64,000 nt of DNA from Arachidicoccus sp. BS20 (lineage in GTDB: Bacteria > Bacteroidota > Bacteroidia > Chitinophagales > Chitinophagaceae), in assembly GCF_001659705.1 (NCBI RefSeq), contig NZ_CP015971.1, positions 1,178,001 through 1,242,000 on the forward strand. The letters are read 5' to 3'. Numbering within the stretch: the stretch's first letter is position 1; every line of letters starts with the position of its first letter. The notes beneath the pieces are model-generated. The model saw only the letters and a program-made list of their open reading frames with translations, was not told the DNA's origin and made no database searches. This document shows positions 27,044-35,191 of this stretch, one piece after another. A program made the translations under genes and the position numbers.

Positions 27044-28417
27044 TTATGCTTGTATCAAAGCTACCAAATCATTAGCACTTTGCAAAGGAAATGCCTGTTG
27101 CACGCCTGTTTGCAGATTTTTGATGGTACAATTTTTTTCTTCCATTTCTTTGCTGCCTATAATAATGATGAAAGGAATGTTTTTCTTTTCGGCGTATTTG
27201 AATTGCTTGTCGAGCTTTGAATTTTCATGAAACAATTCGCTGCGAATACCTTTGCTGCGCAATGTTTGCATTAATTGATAAGCAACTTTTGCTTCCTCAT
27301 TTCCAAGATTGAAAAATAAAACCTGTGTACCCGTCTGGACTTCCTGCGGAAACAAATTCAGTTCTTCCATCACATCGTAAATCCTGTCCACGCCAAAGCT
27401 AATGCCCACGCCAGCAATATTGGGAACGCCGAACAAACTTGTCAAATCATCGTAACGACCGCCGCCGCCGATGCTGCCCATTTGTACGTCTTTTGCTTTG
27501 ATTTCAAAAATAATTCCCGTGTAATAATTCAAGCCGCGCGCCAAAGTAAAATCAACCGCAAGCCGTGAATCGTGAGCCGTGAAATTGCTTAAAACATACT
27601 CAATTTCTTCAATGCCTTTTTTGCCCGCTTCGTTATTGCCGAATAAATCCTTTATCAAACTAATTTTTTCGTCATTACTTCCGGCGATGTTTAAATATTG
27701 TTCAATTGTCGCAATCTGACTTTCATTCAAACCTCTTTGCGACAATTCTTCTTTCACTTTTTCCAAACCTATTTTATCGAGCTTGTCAATGGCAATCGTA
27801 ATATCGAGCATTTTATCTGCGCCGCCACAAATTTCTGCGAGTGCAGAAAGAATTTTCCGGCTGTTGATTTTTATTTCAACATCAATTTTCAGTTGATTAA
27901 AAACGGTCGCATAAATGTTGGTCAGTTCCACTTCGTTCAGCAAAGATTTACTGCCGACAACATCTGCATCGCACTGATAAAATTCCCTGTAACGCCCGCG
28001 CTGCGGTCTGTCCGCACGCCACACAGGCTGAATTTGATAACGCTTAAATGGAAATGTGAGCTGCCCGTGATTCATGGCAACATAGCGCGCGAAAGGAATG
28101 GTAAGGTCGTAACGCAAGGCGCGTTCGGTAATATTTTTATTGGTTTTGCCCTGCAAAATATCTTCAAAACCCAGCTTTGTTTTTTCTGCTTTTGCAGGAT
28201 TATCCAACCCGTTATTCAGAATTTTAAAAATGAGTTTATCGCCTTCGTCGCCATATTTTCCCATCAGGGTTTCGATGTTTTCCATCGCCGGTGTTTCCAA
28301 AGGTTGAAAACCGTACAGTTCAAAAACATTTTTTATTGTATTGAAAATATACTGTCGCTTGCGAACAACGTCCGCGCTGAAATCGCGTGTGCCTTGTGGA
28401 AGAGAAACTTTGCTCAT
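27044..28417 (-). CDS. hisS: Histidyl-tRNA synthetase
   Basis: A class II aminoacyl-tRNA synthetase that charges tRNA-His. The 457-residue protein includes motif 1 with TPAMENIETLMGKYGDEGDKL, motif 2 FKRYQIQPVWRADRPQRGR with the catalytic Arg, the histidine-binding segment ARGLNYYTG, the late GGGGRYDDL, and a C-terminal anticodon-binding domain at about 365-457. The gene begins four bases inside the 3' end of the phosphatase gene (ATGA-type overlap), so the two form an operon. Confidence 0.97.
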   Translation of the reverse strand: MSKVSLPQGTRDFSADVVRKRQYIFNTIKNVFELYGFQPLETPAMENIETLMGKYGDEGDKLIFKILNNGLDNPAKAEKTKLGFEDILQGKTNKNITERALRYDLTIPFARYVAMNHGQLTFPFKRYQIQPVWRADRPQRGRYREFYQCDADVVGSKSLLNEVELTNIYATVFNQLKIDVEIKINSRKILSALAEICGGADKMLDITIAIDKLDKIGLEKVKEELSQRGLNESQIATIEQYLNIAGSNDEKISLIKDLFGNNEAGKKGIEEIEYVLSNFTAHDSRLAVDFTLARGLNYYTGIIFEIKAKDVQMGSIGGGGRYDDLTSLFGVPNIAGVGISFGVDRIYDVMEELNLFPQEVQTGTQVLFFNLGNEEAKVAYQLMQTLRSKGIRSELFHENSKLDKQFKYAEKKNIPFIIIIGSKEMEEKNCTIKNLQTGVQQAFPLQSANDLVALIQA

Positions 28418-28893
28418 TGGTTATCGAATATTGTAGATTGATTATTTTTTATAATAGCTTCGCCCGCTTCATCCAACATTTGGAACACTTCTTCAAAAGC
28501 CGCGTCGGTATTGACGTACCAGGGGTCGGGAACTTCTTCGTTGCGGTTTGGATGCAATACATTCAGTATTAAATCCACTTTGTTTTCATCAAACAAATTT
28601 CCGCTCATTCTTCGTACATCGTTGTAATTTTCATTGTCCATTACATAAACTTTATCGAAGTTCAGCATATCTTCTTTCCTGAATTGCCGCGCGCGCAAAT
28701 GCGAAATGTCGATGCCGTGATTCCTCGCAATTTTTTGCGAAAGCCTGTGCGGCGCTTCGCCTGTGTGCCAGCTTCCTGTACCTGCACTGTCGATTTCCCA
28801 ACCTAAATTTTGCTCGTCGGCTTTGTGTTGTAAAATGCCTTCCGCCAAAGGACTGCGACAAATGTTGCCGAGACAAACCATTAAAACTTTCAT
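28414..28893 (-). CDS. Low-molecular-weight protein-tyrosine phosphatase
   Basis: The 159-residue enzyme has the P-loop VCLGNICRSP (CX5R with Cys7 and Arg13) at the N-terminus and the general-acid loop DPWY near residue 119. These define LMW-PTPs, which dephosphorylate tyrosine kinases and other phospho-Tyr proteins; a Wzb/Etp-like role in surface polysaccharide control is possible, but no partner kinase is in the window. It is upstream of hisS with a 4-base overlap. Its leader carries copy 3 of the shared leader repeat. Confidence 0.93.
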   Translation of the reverse strand: MKVLMVCLGNICRSPLAEGILQHKADEQNLGWEIDSAGTGSWHTGEAPHRLSQKIARNHGIDISHLRARQFRKEDMLNFDKVYVMDNENYNDVRRMSGNLFDENKVDLILNVLHPNRNEEVPDPWYVNTDAAFEEVFQMLDEAGEAIIKNNQSTIFDNQ

Positions 28894-28900
28894 TCAGAAT

Positions 28901-28930
28901 TTTTTATTGTTTTTTAATGGTCGAATGGAA
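28901..28930 (-). repeat. Start-codon-proximal leader repeat, copy 3
   Basis: On the minus strand it reads TTCCATTCGACCATT followed by AAAAAACAATAAAAA and ends 7 bases before the phosphatase ATG. It matches copies at 22297, 29749 and 52363. Confidence 0.65.
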
Positions 28931-29069
28931 TACCGCCATATTGATGTTAAAAAATTGATTGCTCGATTTCATCGGCGCAAAGATAATGTCTTGAGTTTAT
29001 GATTTGCGATTTATGAATTGGAGTTTCAATTTTGATAATGCTTTGAATATAGGAACACCTCAGCGCGTC

Positions 29070-29118
29070 ATGCTGAATTTATTTCAGCATCTATGGGATG
29101 CCGAAACGAGTTCGGCAT
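29070..29118. repeat. Tandem hairpin (REP-like) element
   Basis: Two adjacent perfect 8-bp stems: ATGCTGAA/TTCAGCAT (29070-29077 with 29083-29090) and ATGCCGAA/TTCGGCAT (29098-29105 with 29111-29118). The design resembles short palindromic REP-type repeats seen between genes in this phylum. Related fragments with GGCGGCAATC occur here at 29120 and at 49878. Confidence 0.6.
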
Positions 29119-29284
29119 GGCGGCAATCATTATCCATTATTACAATCATTTTCCCGCCATTCATCCACAAAAAATTTCCGCCCATCATTTTACCCAAAAA
29201 ATTTTTTTACGAAAAAAATATTTACTATAAATTGATTTTCAATTAATTATAAGAATATTAATTATTTTCATAAAAATATTTTAG

Positions 29285-29303
29285 TACTATGTATTGCATA
29301 GTA
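29285..29303 (+). promoter_or_regulatory. Probable PadR operator
   Basis: A perfect inverted repeat, TACTATG-tattg-CATAGTA, typical in size and sequence of PadR-family operators. It lies in the -33 region of a promoter whose -7 box is TATCTTTG at 29318-29325, 19 bases before the padR ATG. This placement predicts autorepression. Confidence 0.65.
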
Positions 29304-29344
29304 TTTAAAAATGTACATATCTTTGCGTTACAAAAGACAAAATC

Positions 29345-29677
29345 ATGGATATTCAAAATACACAGAGCCAGATGCGGAAAGGGATTTTGGAGTTTTGCAT
29401 TTTATCCATCATCAAACAGGCGGAAGCATATCCGAGCGATATTGCGGAAAAAATGAAAGCCGCGAATTTGAACGTGCTGGAAGGAACATTGTACCCTTTA
29501 TTAACCAGACTGAAAAATGCAAGTTTATTAACCTACCGTTGGGTAGAAAGCGTGTCGGGACCACCAAGAAAATATTTCAGCCTGACGGACGAAGGACTTT
29601 CCTTTTTGCAAGAACTGGAAAAAACATGGAAAGAACTTGCAGATGCAGTGAATCTGGTAACAAATCAAAATTCATAA
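29345..29677 (+). CDS. PadR-family transcriptional regulator
   Basis: A 110-residue winged-helix repressor of the short PadR subfamily: QMRKGILEFCILSIIKQAEAYPSDI-type N-terminal helices, the recognition helix within NVLEGTLYPLLTRLKNASLL, the wing region with RKYFSLTDEG, and a C-terminal dimerisation helix. It should bind the inverted repeat just upstream and be released by a small hydrophobic inducer, as in PadR relatives. It is followed after 110 bases by the PspC gene, a pairing common in Bacteroidota. Confidence 0.92.
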   Translation: MDIQNTQSQMRKGILEFCILSIIKQAEAYPSDIAEKMKAANLNVLEGTLYPLLTRLKNASLLTYRWVESVSGPPRKYFSLTDEGLSFLQELEKTWKELADAVNLVTNQNS

Positions 29678-29748
29678 ATGCCATTATAAATTTTTTTAAA
29701 ATGAAACCGAGCATTGCATTTCTAATAAAATAAAAACTAATAGCGAGG

Positions 29749-29781
29749 TTCCATTCGACCATTAAAAAACAATTAAAAAAG
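29749..29781 (+). repeat. Start-codon-proximal leader repeat, copy 2
   Basis: TTCCATTCGACCATT followed by AAAAAACAATTAAAAAA, ending 6 bases before the ATG of the PspC gene. Confidence 0.65.
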
Positions 29782-29787
29782 TTACGA

Positions 29788-31941
29788 ATGAAAAAAGTAA
29801 TAAACATAAACTTTCAGGGGCGCGTAGTGATGATTGAAGAAGAAGCCTACGAAGAGCTGAAGTCTTACATCGAAAGCCTGCGCAGACATTTTGCCAACGA
29901 AGAAGGCAGCGACGAAATCATCAACGACATTGAAAACCGTATTTCCGAACTGTTTGCTGAAGTGATTAAAAAAGGAAATCCATGCGTGAGCGAAAGCGAT
30001 TTGGAAGCCATTATTCACAGCATTGGTCGTCCGGAAGATTTGGAAGATGAAGAAACGGCAACAGCGTCTTCTTCACAACAGCAGTCTTCTGAAACACGCT
30101 CGCAGCAAGCATTTCAGCAAACAAATACAAGCGGACAAAAACAGTTTTTCCGCGACGAAACCAACAAAAAAATCGGCGGTGTGTGTGCAGGCATTGCCAA
30201 TTATTTCAACATCGACCCAACGGTTGTGCGTTTAATTGCACTTATTTTATTGATAATTTACGGTGTAGGACTTATTCCTTATATCATTTTGTGGATTGCC
30301 GTTCCAAGTTCTGCAACGCAGGTCATCGGTTCAACACACAAAAGATTTTATAGGGATTTGTCGCACAAAACCATTGGCGGCGTTTGCTCCGGCATTGCCA
30401 ATTATTTCAGCATCAGCCTTTGGATTCCGAAAGTCATTTTCCTGATTGGCGCGTTTTGCTCGTTTCCGTTGAGCATTGCATTCGGAATTATTCATCATGG
30501 CAATTTTTTCTTTCCGGGTATGAACGGATTTTTCATCACGCTATATATTATTCTTTGGGCAGTTGTTCCCGCCGCAGTTACGGCATCTGACAAGCTTTCC
30601 ATGAAAGGGAAAAATGTGGATTTAAACAATATTAAAGATACTGTGCAGGAAGATTTGAGCGACGGTAAAAAAAAAGTCAATAATATGAAAACTTCATCTG
30701 CTCCTGAACTAATTCCCGTGCGCGAACGCTCGACGTTGGGCAACATTATTGTTACGCTGCTCAAAGTTTTCGCCTACTTTATTTTAGGTTGTATTTTAAT
30801 CGGCGTTATTTGCGGCTTATTTGCCATAGGCATTGCAATGTTTGGTTTGTACCCGTTGAAAGGCTATATCATTGGCGGTACATGGCAAAATACACTGGCG
30901 ATTATTGCGTTTATTTTAGTTGTGTGGCTGCCGATTGTCGGTATTATTATCTGGATAATCCGTTCGATTACTCATACAAAAAGCAATCGTTATTTGCGCA
31001 TGACTTTTGTAGGACTTTGGCTCGCCGGATTAATTTCTTTAATCGGATTAATTGGTTCGGTTTGGGACGATGTACGCGAAGTAAATAATCCTGTTGAACA
31101 GGCTGTAACTCTTACCAATCCTATGGTTCAGAAGTTGGAGATTAATTATATCCGTGAAAATCGCCCGTATCGATTCAGCAGAAATTGGATGTTTGGGCGC
31201 AGCTCTTACAGCGTTCAAACCACAAGAACATATTATCACAGGCATACGATTTTTGATGATTTCGTATCATCCATTAAAGACTCGGTTTTACTTAATAATA
31301 CAAGCCTGCATTTTGTGCCGTCGCTCAACGATTCTTTCGCAGTGGATATCACAAAATTATCCAACGGAAGTTCTGTTGCCAATGCGAATTTGTTAGCAGA
31401 AAGAATTAATTATTCCGGCATTGCGCAACAAGATTCCGTATTAAATATTCCGAGTTATTTCACGTTGAATACGACGGATAAATTTCGCAATCAGTTTGTG
31501 GTAATTACGGTTGCCGTGCCTTTGGGAAAGAAAATAATTGTGCATCAAAACGATGGTTATGCCAATGAAATTGATTTAGGATTTCAAGATTTTTATGATA
31601 ATAATGATGATAGCTATTTAAGTTATTCTCATAGAAAAAATATGCAGTTTGACGAAGAATATGTAATGACAAAAGACGGCTTGAAACGCACACACGTCGA
31701 TACAGACGATGACGACAATGATAACGATGAAAACACTTTGTCCGAACAAAAATTGCAGGAACAGCAACAAAAATTAAACGAGCAGAAAGAACGCCTGAGA
31801 CAACAAAATGAAGAAAAGAAACACAAATTGCAAGAACAGATTCAGCAATTGAAAAAAGACAGTGAGAAAATAAATACGATTAGCGCCAATTTTGAAATGC
31901 CTGCAGTGCTTGTAGGTAAAGCATTTTTGAAAATGATTTGA
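29788..31941 (+). CDS. Membrane protein with two PspC domains
   Basis: The 717-residue protein starts with a small cytoplasmic helical region (about 1-90) found ahead of PspC in this phylum. Two PspC modules follow: FFRDETNKKIGGVCAGIANYF with its membrane helix (about 113-175) and FYRDLSHKTIGGVCSGIANYF (about 187-265). Three or more further transmembrane helices (about 325-430) and an extracytoplasmic beta-rich region lead to a Gln/Lys/Glu coiled coil near residues 650-695. PspC domains sense envelope stress. Together with the upstream PadR gene it probably forms a self-regulated envelope-stress unit; the signal is unknown. Confidence 0.88.
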   Translation: MKKVININFQGRVVMIEEEAYEELKSYIESLRRHFANEEGSDEIINDIENRISELFAEVIKKGNPCVSESDLEAIIHSIGRPEDLEDEETATASSSQQQSSETRSQQAFQQTNTSGQKQFFRDETNKKIGGVCAGIANYFNIDPTVVRLIALILLIIYGVGLIPYIILWIAVPSSATQVIGSTHKRFYRDLSHKTIGGVCSGIANYFSISLWIPKVIFLIGAFCSFPLSIAFGIIHHGNFFFPGMNGFFITLYIILWAVVPAAVTASDKLSMKGKNVDLNNIKDTVQEDLSDGKKKVNNMKTSSAPELIPVRERSTLGNIIVTLLKVFAYFILGCILIGVICGLFAIGIAMFGLYPLKGYIIGGTWQNTLAIIAFILVVWLPIVGIIIWIIRSITHTKSNRYLRMTFVGLWLAGLISLIGLIGSVWDDVREVNNPVEQAVTLTNPMVQKLEINYIRENRPYRFSRNWMFGRSSYSVQTTRTYYHRHTIFDDFVSSIKDSVLLNNTSLHFVPSLNDSFAVDITKLSNGSSVANANLLAERINYSGIAQQDSVLNIPSYFTLNTTDKFRNQFVVITVAVPLGKKIIVHQNDGYANEIDLGFQDFYDNNDDSYLSYSHRKNMQFDEEYVMTKDGLKRTHVDTDDDDNDNDENTLSEQKLQEQQQKLNEQKERLRQQNEEKKHKLQEQIQQLKKDSEKINTISANFEMPAVLVGKAFLKMI

Positions 31942-31966
31942 TAATTGTTGTTTAATGGAAGATGAG

Positions 31967-31993
31967 GAAGCGTTGCAAATTTTGCGGCGCTTC
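31967..31993 (+). terminator. Intrinsic terminator after the PspC gene
   Basis: A stem in two sections, GAAGCG/CGCTTC and GCAAA/TTTGC, separated by a two-base internal loop, followed by TTTCTTTG. It begins 26 bases after the stop codon. Confidence 0.7.
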
Positions 31994-32050
31994 TTTCTTT
32001 GTGCAAACGGAAACAATTATTGAATTAATTTGCATCAAAAATTATTTTAA

Positions 32051-33295
32051 ATGAAGCATATAAGCGCTTCCATAATTACCATTGGAGACGAATTACTGAT
32101 AGGACAAGTCATAGATACCAACAGCGCATGGCTGGCGCAGGAACTCAACAAAACCGGTGTTTGGCTCGAACAAAAGACAAGTGTTGGCGATGATGAAACA
32201 CAAATACTGAAAGGCTTGCAGGATGCAGAAAAATCGTCCGACATTATCATTCTCACAGGCGGACTCGGACCTACAAAAGACGACCTTACAAAAGATATTC
32301 TCAACAAATATTTCAACGGAAAACTCGTATTGAATGAAGACGCTTTGCGAAATGTGGAAGCCATTTTCAAGCAATACAATCGTCCGTTGTTGGAAGTAAA
32401 TTACAATCAGGCACTTGTTCCGGACGTATGCAAAGTTTTACTCAACGACAGAGGCACTGCCCCCGGAATGTTGTTTGAGAAAAACGGTAAATTATTTTTC
32501 AGTCTGCCCGGCGTGCCGCACGAAATGAAAGCGATGTTCGAGCGCTCCGTTTTACCCGAAATAAAATCTCATTTTAAACTATCGCCTGTCGAACACAGAA
32601 CATTAATAACCGTTGGCATCGGCGAATCTTTTTTGGCAGAAAGAATAAAAGACTTTGAAGCAAATCTTCCGCAAAACATCAAACTCGCCTATTTGCCTGC
32701 AACGCGCATGGTGCGCTTACGTTTGACGGAACATATTTCTTCAAACAATTCGCTCATAGACGAAAAATTTAGTGAACTGCAAAATTTACTTCCCGACGTA
32801 ATGGTTGCCAATGAAGACATTTCTGTTTCCGCAGCAATTGGGAAATTATTATTACAAAAAAATAGAACCATCTCAACGGCTGAAAGCTGCACGGGCGGCT
32901 ATCTCGCGCATTTGTTCACGTCGGTGGCAGGTGCGTCGCAGTATTTTTACGGAAGCATCGTGAGTTATACTAATGACGTGAAAGCAAATGTATTGGGCGT
33001 GCAAAAATCGACGCTCGACGAGTTTACAGCCGTGAGCGAACAAACCGTAAAAGAAATGGTTTGGAATGTACGTGAAAAAATGAACACCGATTACGCGCTT
33101 GCCACAACAGGCATTTTCGGTCCCGGCGGCGGAACAGACGAAACACCTGTTGGCACTGTTTGGATTGCCGTTGCAAACAACCAAATAATCAAAACACAAA
33201 AACTAAATTTGTCCTACACGCGCGAGCGCAACAACGAAGCAACAACAATTGCAGTATTCACGTTGTTGAAACAATTTATGGATGAGGGAAACTGA
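32051..33295 (+). CDS. cinA: CinA family protein (NMN deamidase / pyrophosphatase)
   Basis: The 414-residue protein combines an N-terminal MoCF-like domain (about 1-170, with ITIGDELLIGQVIDTN and LTGGLGPTKDD) and a C-terminal CinA/PncC domain (about 255-414, with STAESCTGGYLAHLFTSVAG and TGIFGPGGGTDETPVGT). In characterised proteins these act as an ADP-ribose pyrophosphatase and a nicotinamide-mononucleotide deamidase in pyridine nucleotide recycling; a competence role is known only in some species. It is monocistronic. An AAAAAC/GTTTTT hairpin at about 33353-33386 may end it. Confidence 0.93.
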   Translation: MKHISASIITIGDELLIGQVIDTNSAWLAQELNKTGVWLEQKTSVGDDETQILKGLQDAEKSSDIIILTGGLGPTKDDLTKDILNKYFNGKLVLNEDALRNVEAIFKQYNRPLLEVNYNQALVPDVCKVLLNDRGTAPGMLFEKNGKLFFSLPGVPHEMKAMFERSVLPEIKSHFKLSPVEHRTLITVGIGESFLAERIKDFEANLPQNIKLAYLPATRMVRLRLTEHISSNNSLIDEKFSELQNLLPDVMVANEDISVSAAIGKLLLQKNRTISTAESCTGGYLAHLFTSVAGASQYFYGSIVSYTNDVKANVLGVQKSTLDEFTAVSEQTVKEMVWNVREKMNTDYALATTGIFGPGGGTDETPVGTVWIAVANNQIIKTQKLNLSYTRERNNEATTIAVFTLLKQFMDEGN

Positions 33296-33345
33296 TTCAG
33301 TATTTATCGCCGTCACTAGCATTATTGTTGTATCATAAATTTATT

Positions 33346-33513
33346 TTATGCAAAAAACAGCCTTGTAGTTGCCGTTTTTCTTTTAACCATGTTCTTCAAC
33401 AAAATCGTTTCCGGTTGTTTATCTTTTGAACGATTACAGAGATTGAGCGAATAACGCGTCCAACCTAAAAAGAGTCTGAAATATTGGTACAATACCAAAT
33501 GCTTTTCTTCCAC
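33346..33513 (-). CDS. Possible 55-residue small protein downstream of aroQ
   Basis: An open frame starts with GTG two bases after the aroQ stop and reads MEEKHLVLYQYFRLFLGWTR at its start, followed by a basic C-terminal half. The composition is protein-like and the spacing would suit coupling to aroQ. There is no recognised family, and the stop lies near the terminator-like hairpin of convergent cinA. It may also be chance or a gene remnant. Confidence 0.25.
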   Translation of the reverse strand: MEEKHLVLYQYFRLFLGWTRYSLNLCNRSKDKQPETILLKNMVKRKTATTRLFFA

Positions 33514-33515
33514 AA

Positions 33516-33935
33516 TTATTTTTCCGAAAAATAATTCACGGCAAGCTCATAACCTTTTAATCCAAGTCCGGCTATTGTACCTTTTGCTTTTGCCGAAACG
33601 TGCGATATTTTACGAAATTCTTCTCGTGCATGAACGTTGGAGATATGTACTTCAATCACAAGCGTTTTTACCGATGCAATGCAGTCGCCCAGCGCAACAG
33701 ACGTATGTGTATAACCGCCGGGATTTAAAATAATGCCGTCAAAAGAAAAACCTACACGCTGAATTTCATTAATCAGTTCGCCTTCAACGTTTGATTGAAA
33801 ATAATGAAATTCAATCTGTGGATATTTCTTTTTCAGTTTTTCATAATATTGTTCAAACGTAAGCGAGCCGTAGATTTCAGGTTCGCGAGTTCCTAATAAA
33901 TTCAAGTTCGGTCCGTTGATGATAGCGATTTGCAT
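33516..33935 (-). CDS. aroQ: 3-dehydroquinate dehydratase, type II
   Basis: Catalyses the third step of the shikimate pathway by trans-dehydration of 3-dehydroquinate. The 139-residue enzyme (family-standard length) has the start IINGPNLNLLGTREPEIYG with the catalytic Arg and Tyr loop, the ILNPGGYTHTSVAL segment, and EVHISNVHAREEFRKIS with the catalytic His. I chose ATG 33935 because the 19-residue extension to 33992 is hydrophobic and outside the conserved family start. Confidence 0.97.
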   Translation of the reverse strand: MQIAIINGPNLNLLGTREPEIYGSLTFEQYYEKLKKKYPQIEFHYFQSNVEGELINEIQRVGFSFDGIILNPGGYTHTSVALGDCIASVKTLVIEVHISNVHAREEFRKISHVSAKAKGTIAGLGLKGYELAVNYFSEK

Positions 33936-33985
33936 AAATGAATTTTTCAGGTCAAAAGTAAAAAAATAAAGCCATACCATTTTTA

Positions 33986-34143
33986 AAACCACATAGAAAC
34001 ATAGAATCGATTATCTATGAGATTTTAATATTGCGTTTCTGTGTAGAGATGAATGTCATAGTATTTTCCTCTTCGATGAAAATCTATCGTGCAACTTTTG
34101 TCGCTCCATTCTTCTATGCAAAGACCATGTTACTATGTGGTTT
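33986..34143. repeat. MITE-like dispersed repeat, copy B
   Basis: About 158 bases flanked by terminal inverted repeats (left AACCACATAGAAACATAG, right CATGTTACTATGTGGTTT). The internal segment ATAGTATTTTC at 34058 and the following bases match copy A. It fills the gap between aroQ and the HD-domain gene and codes for nothing credible. The right-end sequence recurs once more in degenerate form at 37757-37780. Confidence 0.72.
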
Positions 34144-34164
34144 ATTTTTATATGATTTAAGTTT

Positions 34165-34830
34165 CTATATTTCAAACGCCTTCTCTCCTACTTCTTCAAA
34201 AAAATGTCGGAGATACAATTTCATAAATTCGTGTCTTTCTTCGGCAAGTTGCTTTCCTGTTTCGGTATTCATCAAATCTTTCAGCAATAAGAGTTTTTCA
34301 TAAAAATGATTAATCGTAGGCGCCGTACTTTTTTTGTAAGCTTCCTTATCCATATTCAAATCGGGCGGAATATCAGGATTAAAAATTTCCCGGTTTTTGA
34401 ATCCGCCATAATTGAACGCGCGTGCAATACCAATCGCTCCAAGCGCATCGAGCCTGTCCGCATCCTGCACAATATCTAACTCAACAGTTGAATAACTGCG
34501 TTTTTCTTTTCCCCCTTTGAAGGAGACATTTTTGATAATTTGGACGACGGCATTAACTATATCTTCATTCACATTGTTTTCTTTCAGAAACTTTTCGGCT
34601 GTCTTCGCACCTATTTCTTCATCGCCGTTGTGAAATTTACTGTCGGCAATATCATGCAGCAAAGCAGCAAGCGCCACAATCTCTTTGTTACAGATTTCCT
34701 GCTCTGCAATCTTCATAGCATTTTTATATACGCGGTTAATATGTTGCCAGTCGTGTCCACCTTCGGCGTTTTGCAAAGTTCGTTGTACGAAAAATTTCGT
34801 AGTTTCTACAATTGAAATATTCTTGTTCAT
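34165..34830 (-). CDS. HD-domain phosphohydrolase
   Basis: A 221-residue HD-superfamily enzyme with the metal ligands in order: His in HDWQHINRVYKNA (about 24-26), the HD pair in LAALLHDIADSKF (about 56-57) and a late Asp in VQDADRLDALGA. This pattern is that of YedJ/YpgQ-type nucleotide or pyrophosphate hydrolases. The substrate is unassigned. The start is unusual in its context: an intrinsic terminator sits about 12 bases upstream, so expression probably depends on read-through or attenuation within the structured leader at 34844-35126. A TAATTTTG box just before the ATG could alternatively give an almost leaderless transcript. Confidence 0.9.
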   Translation of the reverse strand: MNKNISIVETTKFFVQRTLQNAEGGHDWQHINRVYKNAMKIAEQEICNKEIVALAALLHDIADSKFHNGDEEIGAKTAEKFLKENNVNEDIVNAVVQIIKNVSFKGGKEKRSYSTVELDIVQDADRLDALGAIGIARAFNYGGFKNREIFNPDIPPDLNMDKEAYKKSTAPTINHFYEKLLLLKDLMNTETGKQLAEERHEFMKLYLRHFFEEVGEKAFEI

Positions 34831-34843
34831 TATTCAAAATTAA

Positions 34844-35126
34844 AATAAAAAAACGCCCCGGTTTCGGGGCGCGTTTTGGTTGTTTAAAGAGCCGCTATGA
34901 AAGCGGTTGGTTGTTTTAAGCATTGCTCTTTTCGCAACCATTCTTTATATTCATACACAAAAAAAGTTCATGCTTCTGCACAAACTTCACATTACAATTA
35001 GTAAACAAGCCCAAACGCTCAATCTGTATTTTGTAAAAGCCGCAACTCCTCACTTGGGCGGTTGCTAAACTCATCTATTGACGTTCTAAAATTTTTGAAC
35101 TTTCAAAAAAGTCAAATAAAAGTTTG
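34844..35126 (-). ncRNA. Putative structured RNA or attenuator leader
   Basis: On the minus strand a TATATTTG promoter box (35133-35140) is followed by about 280 bases with no open frame, ending in a terminator. The visible pairing is nested: GCAACC (35065-35060) with GGTTGC (34939-34934), GCCCAA (35059-35054) with TTGGGC (35014-35009), the hairpin AAGTTTGTGC/GCATGAACTT (34987-34964) and the hairpin CCGCT/AGCGG (34906-34892). The two outer helices share contiguous 5' strands, forming a multi-branch junction. It could be an independent small RNA (for example a divergent 6S-like RNA) or a regulatory leader of the HD gene. No known Rfam family was recognised by eye. Confidence 0.5.
34854..34871 (-). 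terminator. Strong intrinsic terminator upstream of the HD gene
   Basis: A 7-bp GC stem (CGCCCCG/CGGGGCG, tetraloop) followed on the minus strand by seven T residues and more (TTTTTTTATTTTA). On the plus strand the downstream tract is TTTTGG, so it may also stop transcription from the other direction. Confidence 0.85.
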
Positions 35127-35132
35127 CTAACG

Positions 35133-35140
35133 CAAATATA
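35133..35140 (-). promoter_or_regulatory. Putative -7 promoter box for the structured RNA
   Basis: TATATTTG on the minus strand matches TAnnTTTG. A TTTG pair lies 25-29 bases further upstream, wider than the usual 19, so the -33 element is uncertain. Confidence 0.4.
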
Positions 35141-35191
35141 TAACTTTTCTAATACACCATTAAAACAAACAAATAATTATTAGTTTTTGAA

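Larger units (their letters stand above)
28894..29284. other. Intergenic region with palindromic repeats
   Basis: The gap between the divergent phosphatase and PadR genes holds copy 3 of the leader repeat next to the phosphatase start and the tandem hairpin element at 29070-29118. From about 29150 to 29270 it is an AT-rich stretch in which I see no gene. Short open frames here coincide with repeat DNA and are not credible genes. Confidence 0.6.

Noticed and set aside
27698-28441. A 247-residue plus-strand frame
   Set aside because: It is antisense to hisS, Phe/Cys-rich as expected of a complementary shadow.
29004-29246. An 80-residue plus frame between the phosphatase and PadR genes
   Set aside because: It is encoded by REP-like hairpin and AT-rich DNA; not a plausible protein.
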